IMG/VR virus record: IMGVR_UViG_3300033551_000047
Span: 1 to 22,491 of that record
Length of the DNA: 22,491 bases
Reading direction: 5' to 3' (one strand)
Origin: a virus
Made by a program: the position numbers and the translations under genes
The notes under the pieces: model-generated
What the model was told of the DNA's origin: nothing
The model's database searches: none
Seen by the model: only the letters and a program-made list of their open reading frames with translations
Part shown: positions 18,535-22,491 of the stretch, in pieces
How the letters are laid out: every line of letters begins with the position of its first letter
How positions within the stretch are numbered: position 1 is the first letter of the stretch

Positions 18535-21500
18535 GTGGCGGACGAGGAACTTGGTACCGGCAGCGTCACCATCACCCTGGACGACTCGGCAGCCGATGCC
18601 GGGCTGAACCGGCTGGCCGACCGGATCGAACGCGCGCTGGACACGGCCGCGCGTGACGGCGCCCGCCGGATGGAACGTCAGCTCAACAACGCCATCCGGC
18701 GCATTACCCCGCTCAGCACGTACGTTGATCTGGACGTGTCCGAGGCACGGGCTGAGCTGGACGCGCTCGCCGGTTACGCCACCACGGTCAACGTGACACC
18801 CGAGGTGGACCGGGACCAGTTCATTAACGCGATCCAGGCCGCGCTGGTCGGTGCCACGGTTCAGGTCAACACCATCCCGAATCTGGACGGGTTCGACGCG
18901 GCGATCCGCGCGCACAACACGCCGACCATCACCGTGGACGTCAACGCCGACACGGACCGCGCTGAAAGGGCCATCAGCGGGCTCGGGCGCGCACTCGGGG
19001 GACTGTCATCACTGGCCGGCGCGGCAGGCAGCTTCGCCGCGCTCGGAACAGCAGCAGCGGGCGCCGTGTCCGGGGTTGTCGCGCTCGGTGCCGCCCTTGC
19101 CCCGGCAGCCGGACTGATCGCGGCCGGACCCGCCGTGGTGCTCGGGTACCAGACCGCGCTGGCCGGGCTGAAGCTGGCGGTCCTCGGCGTCGGTGAGGCG
19201 TTCGGCGCGGCGCTCACCGGGGACGCTGAAGAGTTCGGCGACGCTATCGAAGACCTGTCCCCGAAGGCACAGGCCGCTGCGAAGGAAGTCCGCGCGCTGA
19301 AGCCCGCGTTCGAGGAACTGCGCGCCACGGTGCAGGACAGCTTCTTCGAGAAGATCGAAGGGGACATTACCCGCACGGCCGAGGCGCTGGAAGGCCCGTT
19401 GACCAAGGGCCTGTCCGGCATCGCAGAAGGGTGGGGAAAGGCCGCTCAGAACGCTCTGGGCTACGTTCAGGGGGCCGCTGGCGTCAGCAACGTGACCAGC
19501 ATCCTCGGGGCCTCGGAATCCGCCGTGGACGGGCTGGCAGCCACCACCAACCGGCTGACGTCCGGCTTCCTTCAGGTGGCCGCGTCGGTGTCCGATGCGT
19601 TCGGCGAGCGCTTCGGCTCGGCACTCGCGGGTGCAGGCCAGTCGCTCGGGGCGTTCCTTCAGAACGCGGCGAGCAGCGGGCAGGCCGTGGCGTGGGTGGA
19701 AGGCGCCCTGGCCGTCTTCCAGCAACTGGGCGGCATCATCCAGAACGTGGGTTCGATCCTGTCCAGCGTCTTCGGCCAGGCGGCTGCCGCCGGTGGGGGA
19801 CTGCTGGCCAACTTCGAGCGACTGACAGGCCAGTTGGCCGACTTCCTGAAGTCGGCGGAAGGCACGCAGATCCTGGAATCGATCTTCAGTCTTCTGGCCG
19901 GTGTGTCTCAGGTGCTGAGTGCTGCGCTCGGTGCGGTGCTCACCGTGGTCAAGGCAGTCGCCCCTGCCTTCACACAGATCGTCAACGCCATTACCCCGAT
20001 CCTGCCCGTGGTGGCCGACTTGATCAGTCAGCTCGCGTCCGGGCTGGCCCCCGTGATCGCCGAACTGGCCGGCGTGGTGGCTGACGTCCTGACGGCTGCT
20101 CTGGACGCGATCCTGCCGATCCTGCCGCCCATTATCGACGCCTTCCTGACGCTTGTAACCGCCGTGTCCCCTTTGATCCCGATTTTGGGTGACGTCCTGT
20201 CCAGCGTGATCACGGCGCTCGCGCCGCTGCTGCTCACGCTGGCCGAGACGGTAGGCATGATCGCAACCGCGCTGGCGCCGCTGATCGCTCAGCTGATCGA
20301 GGGCTTCGCCCCGATCCTGGAAGCGATCGCCCCGATCATCGGCCGTCTGGTCGAAGCGCTGGCGCCACTCATCAGTCAACTGGTCGCGGCCCTGCTGCCG
20401 ATCCTGCCGCCGCTGGTTGACGCCTTCCTGGCCGTCCTGGAAGCGGTGCTGCCGCTGCTGGACCCGATCATTGCGCTGGTCGAAGCGCTGGCGCCGCTGG
20501 TGGCCTTGATCATCGAAGCCTTGGCCCCGGTCGTCGAATTCGCGGCAGAGATCATCAAGTGGCTGGCGCTGAACGCCGTGGTGCCGGTGATCGAGGGGAT
20601 CGTGAAAGTCCTTACGAAGATCATCGAAAAGGCGACGGAAGTCATCACATCCATCGTTGATTTCGTCACCGAGTTCAAAGAGAACTTCAGTGACATGCGC
20701 GATGACACGGTACAGACCGTGCTGGACCTCGTCGATCAGGTGACAGGATTCTTCGAGCAGCTGTGGACCGACGTGACCGGATGGGTGTCCCAACTGTGGG
20801 AAGACGTCAGCGGGTTCTTCACGGACGGGTACGACGACGCGGTGTCCACCGTGTCCAACCTGCTGTCCGACACGGTCCAGTACTTCCGGGACCTGAAGGA
20901 CGGGGTGATCTACCAGCTGGCCCTGTGGGTCGTCGCGGCCAAGCAGAAGTTCGACGACGCGAAAGCGCGGATCACCGGCGTGGTGTCCACCACGGCGAGT
21001 GACGTGGTGCGGTACTTCCGCGAGCTGCCCGGCCGGATCCGGACCGGGCTAGGGGACCTCGGGTCCACGCTGTACAACGCGGGCAGGGACCTGCTTAACG
21101 GGCTGAAGAACGGTGTCATCTCGGTGGCACAGAACCTGATCAACGCGGTACGCAACACCGTGTCCGACGCGGTTGAGTCGGCCAAGAACTTCCTTGGTAT
21201 CGCCTCGCCGTCGAAGCTGTTCTACGAAATCGGACAGAACACCGGGCAGGGCCTTGTCAACGGCATCGACGCCATGGGCGCGGCCGTCTCGTCCGCGTCG
21301 CGGCAGATGGCCGGCAAGGTGGCCGAAGGGTTCAGCAGTCCGATCGGCGCGGCCATGTCCACGGCTGCCGGTCCTACCATGGGCTGGAAGCCGGGGGACC
21401 CGCTGGACCGGCCCCGCTCGGAAGAGTCGATGCGCCGCGCGATCGAAAACGGCCGTAGGCAGCGCGTGAAGGAAGCGCAAGGGCTGGTTGCCAACTTCAC

Positions 21501-21588
21501 CATCAACGAGGTGGGGGACGGCGAGGCAACGGCGCACCGGGTTCTGTCCCGGCTGGCCAACGCCTCGGGGCTGGCCCTGGTGGGCTGA
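18535..21588 (+). CDS. Tape-measure protein
   Basis: The 1017-residue protein sets tail length and is threaded through the tail tube. The N-terminal 170 residues are charged and contain repeats of the form VNVTPEVDRDQFINAIQAAL and VDVNADTDRAERAISGL. A Gly/Ala-rich hydrophobic region follows. Residues about 455-675 are an almost continuous run of roughly 11-residue LAPLI-x2-L-x-EA repeats with a 20-bp DNA repeat inside. The C-terminus has FLGIASPSKLFYEIG-x6-GLVNGI (about 886-911), typical of tape measures. At about 1.5 angstrom per residue the tail would be near 150 nm. GTG 18535 follows GGAAGGGACGGGA. It is separated from its usual chaperone neighbours by a minus-strand operon. Confidence 0.93.
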   Translation: MADEELGTGSVTITLDDSAADAGLNRLADRIERALDTAARDGARRMERQLNNAIRRITPLSTYVDLDVSEARAELDALAGYATTVNVTPEVDRDQFINAIQAALVGATVQVNTIPNLDGFDAAIRAHNTPTITVDVNADTDRAERAISGLGRALGGLSSLAGAAGSFAALGTAAAGAVSGVVALGAALAPAAGLIAAGPAVVLGYQTALAGLKLAVLGVGEAFGAALTGDAEEFGDAIEDLSPKAQAAAKEVRALKPAFEELRATVQDSFFEKIEGDITRTAEALEGPLTKGLSGIAEGWGKAAQNALGYVQGAAGVSNVTSILGASESAVDGLAATTNRLTSGFLQVAASVSDAFGERFGSALAGAGQSLGAFLQNAASSGQAVAWVEGALAVFQQLGGIIQNVGSILSSVFGQAAAAGGGLLANFERLTGQLADFLKSAEGTQILESIFSLLAGVSQVLSAALGAVLTVVKAVAPAFTQIVNAITPILPVVADLISQLASGLAPVIAELAGVVADVLTAALDAILPILPPIIDAFLTLVTAVSPLIPILGDVLSSVITALAPLLLTLAETVGMIATALAPLIAQLIEGFAPILEAIAPIIGRLVEALAPLISQLVAALLPILPPLVDAFLAVLEAVLPLLDPIIALVEALAPLVALIIEALAPVVEFAAEIIKWLALNAVVPVIEGIVKVLTKIIEKATEVITSIVDFVTEFKENFSDMRDDTVQTVLDLVDQVTGFFEQLWTDVTGWVSQLWEDVSGFFTDGYDDAVSTVSNLLSDTVQYFRDLKDGVIYQLALWVVAAKQKFDDAKARITGVVSTTASDVVRYFRELPGRIRTGLGDLGSTLYNAGRDLLNGLKNGVISVAQNLINAVRNTVSDAVESAKNFLGIASPSKLFYEIGQNTGQGLVNGIDAMGAAVSSASRQMAGKVAEGFSSPIGAAMSTAAGPTMGWKPGDPLDRPRSEESMRRAIENGRRQRVKEAQGLVANFTINEVGDGEATAHRVLSRLANASGLALVG
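20347..20495 (+). repeat. Internal direct repeats in the tape-measure gene
   Basis: A 20-bp sequence (CTGGTCGAAGCGCTGGCGCC) occurs at 20347-20366 and 20476-20495. A 17-bp CTGCCGATCCTGCCGCC occurs at 20113-20129 and 20395-20411. Both encode the LAPL/LPILPP repeats. Confidence 0.8.
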
Positions 21589-21648
21589 CGCAACGTCATG
21601 GGGCCCCGGCCACCGGACCCGGGGTGCCGAGGCCCCATGACGTTGCGT
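21588..21648 (+). terminator. Strong terminator after the tape-measure gene
   Basis: A perfect 18-bp stem, ACGCAACGTCATGGGGCC with its complement, encloses a 25-base GC-rich loop. It begins at the last base of the tape-measure stop codon. Confidence 0.8.
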
Positions 21649-21987
21649 GTGCGGCAGAAGTGGGCAGAAACGGCCAGCGCTCTGACCTGCGGTTTGGCAG
21701 AACTGGCAGCCAAAACCAACCTTCCCTATGTGATGTATTTTTACGTCAGGTACCTACGGCATCACCCCACGCGCCCACCCGCGCGCAATGTGTAACTGCC
21801 GCCCGTACCCCACCACATACGCGTTCATATGAAAGGGTTGGTATTCGCTGCCATAACGGACTGACCTGCGGTTTCTCTCGGCTCGTTTCTGCCACACCCG
21901 CAACCTTGTGGGGTCCCCGCCAGTATCTGGGGCCGTCCAGCAACCCCGGTAAGCTGGCACCACACCGGAACGGACGAGGGGAACGAC
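21589..21987 (+). other. 399-base non-coding region
   Basis: After the terminator no convincing gene is seen. It contains several GGCAGAA elements (near 21653-21710), two copies of CTGACCTGCGGTTT (21682-21695 and 21861-21874), an unusually AT-rich stretch (about 21712-21756) including TGTATTTTTACGTC, the palindrome TTCATATGAA (21824-21833) and a late-type promoter at its end. Confidence 0.6.
21950..21955 (+). promoter_or_regulatory. Late-type promoter for the DUF1360-like gene
   Basis: TAAGCT within CCGGTAAGCTGGCAC, 33 bases before the ATG, matching the GGTAnnCTGG core of the terminase promoter. Confidence 0.4.
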
Positions 21988-22362
21988 ATGCAGAACCTGG
22001 CGGTGCTGGCGGCACTCGGTTTCGCGGCCTACCGCGCGACCCAGCTGGTTGTCTGGGACAGCATCGGGGACAAGCTGCGGGGAACACCTGACAGTTGGCT
22101 GGAACGCTGGTACATGGACGGCATCCGCCCCGGCAGGTCCAACCGGTTCCGCACCTTCGTGCGTCAGCTGATCGGCTGCCCGTACTGCACCGGTTGGTGG
22201 CTGTCGATGATCACCACCCTGGTCTATCTCACCGCAGCCGGCCAGTGGGGACAGGCGTCGCTGATAGTCCACGCCGTCGAATGCTGGGCGGTCGCGGGAA
22301 TCCAGGCACTGTTGAACCGCTGGGACGACTCGCGCCCCGGCCACCAGCCGAAGGGGGAATGA
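21988..22362 (+). CDS. DUF1360-like membrane protein
   Basis: The 124-residue protein has an N-terminal hydrophobic helix followed by AAYRATQLVVWDSI, a charged loop RTPDSWLERWYMDG-like region, the core LIGCPYCTGWWLSMITTLVYL (about 62-82) and a C-terminal helix AVAGIQALLNRW. The GCPYC-x-G-WW core is the mark of DUF1360 proteins, which occur in Bacillus spore-coat contexts and in many actinophages near structural genes; their role is not known. The ATG follows GACGAGGGGAACG. It shares a likely operon with the next gene. Confidence 0.85.
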   Translation: MQNLAVLAALGFAAYRATQLVVWDSIGDKLRGTPDSWLERWYMDGIRPGRSNRFRTFVRQLIGCPYCTGWWLSMITTLVYLTAAGQWGQASLIVHAVECWAVAGIQALLNRWDDSRPGHQPKGE

Positions 22363-22369
22363 CTCGCCC

Positions 22370-22491
22370 ATGGGCGCAATCCAGAGCATCACGGCCGCAG
22401 CTACGCGGATCCTGACGAAGAGCAAGAGCAGCGGCGGGGGCAAGAACAACGGGCAGTCTGCTCTGGCGTGGGACTTCTTCGAGACTGTTCC
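22370..22491 (+). CDS. 5' end of a structural gene, possibly the portal protein
   Basis: Forty complete codons are visible before the window ends. The start is ATG 22370, 7 bases after the DUF1360-like stop, with AAGGGGG upstream at a long spacing. The N-terminus is Ser/Lys/Gly-rich (RILTKSKSSGGGKNNG) and then reads SALAWDFFETVP. Actinophage portals often have an early AW-x-(F/Y)-(F/Y)-(D/E)-T-(V/I) segment before the first conserved helix, so a portal is my best guess. The evidence is short and the call is tentative. Confidence 0.45.
   Translation, partial: MGAIQSITAAATRILTKSKSSGGGKNNGQSALAWDFFETV

Noticed and set aside
19009-20793. 594-codon minus-strand open frame
   Set aside because: It is antisense to the repetitive tape-measure gene, and its Gln/Arg/Asp repeats are the mirror of the LAPL repeats.
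21598-21795. 65-codon open frame after the tape measure
   Set aside because: It starts inside the terminator hairpin, lacks a ribosome binding site and has no recognisable protein features.
1-22491. tRNA, rRNA, insertion sequence or integrase genes
   Set aside because: No clover-leaf pattern, rRNA-like stretch, transposase or recombinase motif was seen on either strand, though a tRNA could escape reading by eye.

Overview
The window looks like part of the genome of a tailed phage (siphovirus type) that infects Streptomyces or a related high-GC actinomycete. The DNA is GC-rich throughout and genes often start with GTG. The right part carries terminase, tail assembly chaperone and tape-measure genes. 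The small proteins (a RapZ C-terminal-like protein, DUF6197-like, DUF1360-like and many short Cys/His-rich proteins) are of the kind found in actinophages and their hosts. I saw no rRNA, tRNA, integrase, CRISPR array or insertion sequence. Host and family calls come from reading the sequence, not from database searches.

Left region (1-9665), early or accessory genes on the + strand: the 3' end of a Cys-rich gene, an SF2 helicase with 20 cysteines in 74 residues, a Cys/His mini-protein, a RapZ C-terminal-domain protein, a DUF3307-like protein, a very acidic protein without Lys or Arg, a twin helix-turn-helix protein, a RuvC-like resolvase, a Nudix hydrolase, small membrane proteins, small zinc-finger-like proteins, a HicA-like protein and several unknowns. 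Most transcription units are separated by a compact cassette: a perfect or near-perfect hairpin whose loop or right arm often contains a promoter -35 (TTGC-type), then a -10 (TATCGT, TACAGT, TAGTGT and similar) and a conserved GCAACCG leader before the ribosome binding site. The result is a series of small, individually promoted units.

Middle region (9666-14706): a small membrane protein, a four-helix membrane protein with a C-terminal MerR/excisionase-type HTH, a short acidic protein, and a 690-residue FtsK/TraB-like DNA translocase with a C-terminal winged helix. Two DNA-level patterns mark this region. One is a cluster of GAACGG repeats just upstream of the translocase. The other is 13 copies of CGTTGCA or its complement in 3.1 kb, in several reading frames and between genes. 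Together they suggest a plasmid-transfer-like or DNA-segregation-like module inside a phage. A DUF6197-like gene follows, apparently on a leaderless mRNA.

Right region (14707-22491), packaging and tail: small and large terminase, then tail assembly chaperones with a canonical GGGAAAC -1 frameshift site, then the tape-measure protein. A three-gene minus-strand operon (lipoprotein, zinc-ribbon-like protein, unknown) with its own consensus-like promoter sits between the chaperones and the tape measure. After the tape measure come a 399-base non-coding stretch with a strong terminator, a DUF1360-like membrane protein and the start of a gene that may encode the portal. Portal and capsid genes are absent between terminase and tail genes, so the structural gene order looks unusual. 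Late genes appear to use a second promoter type with the core GGTAnnCTG.
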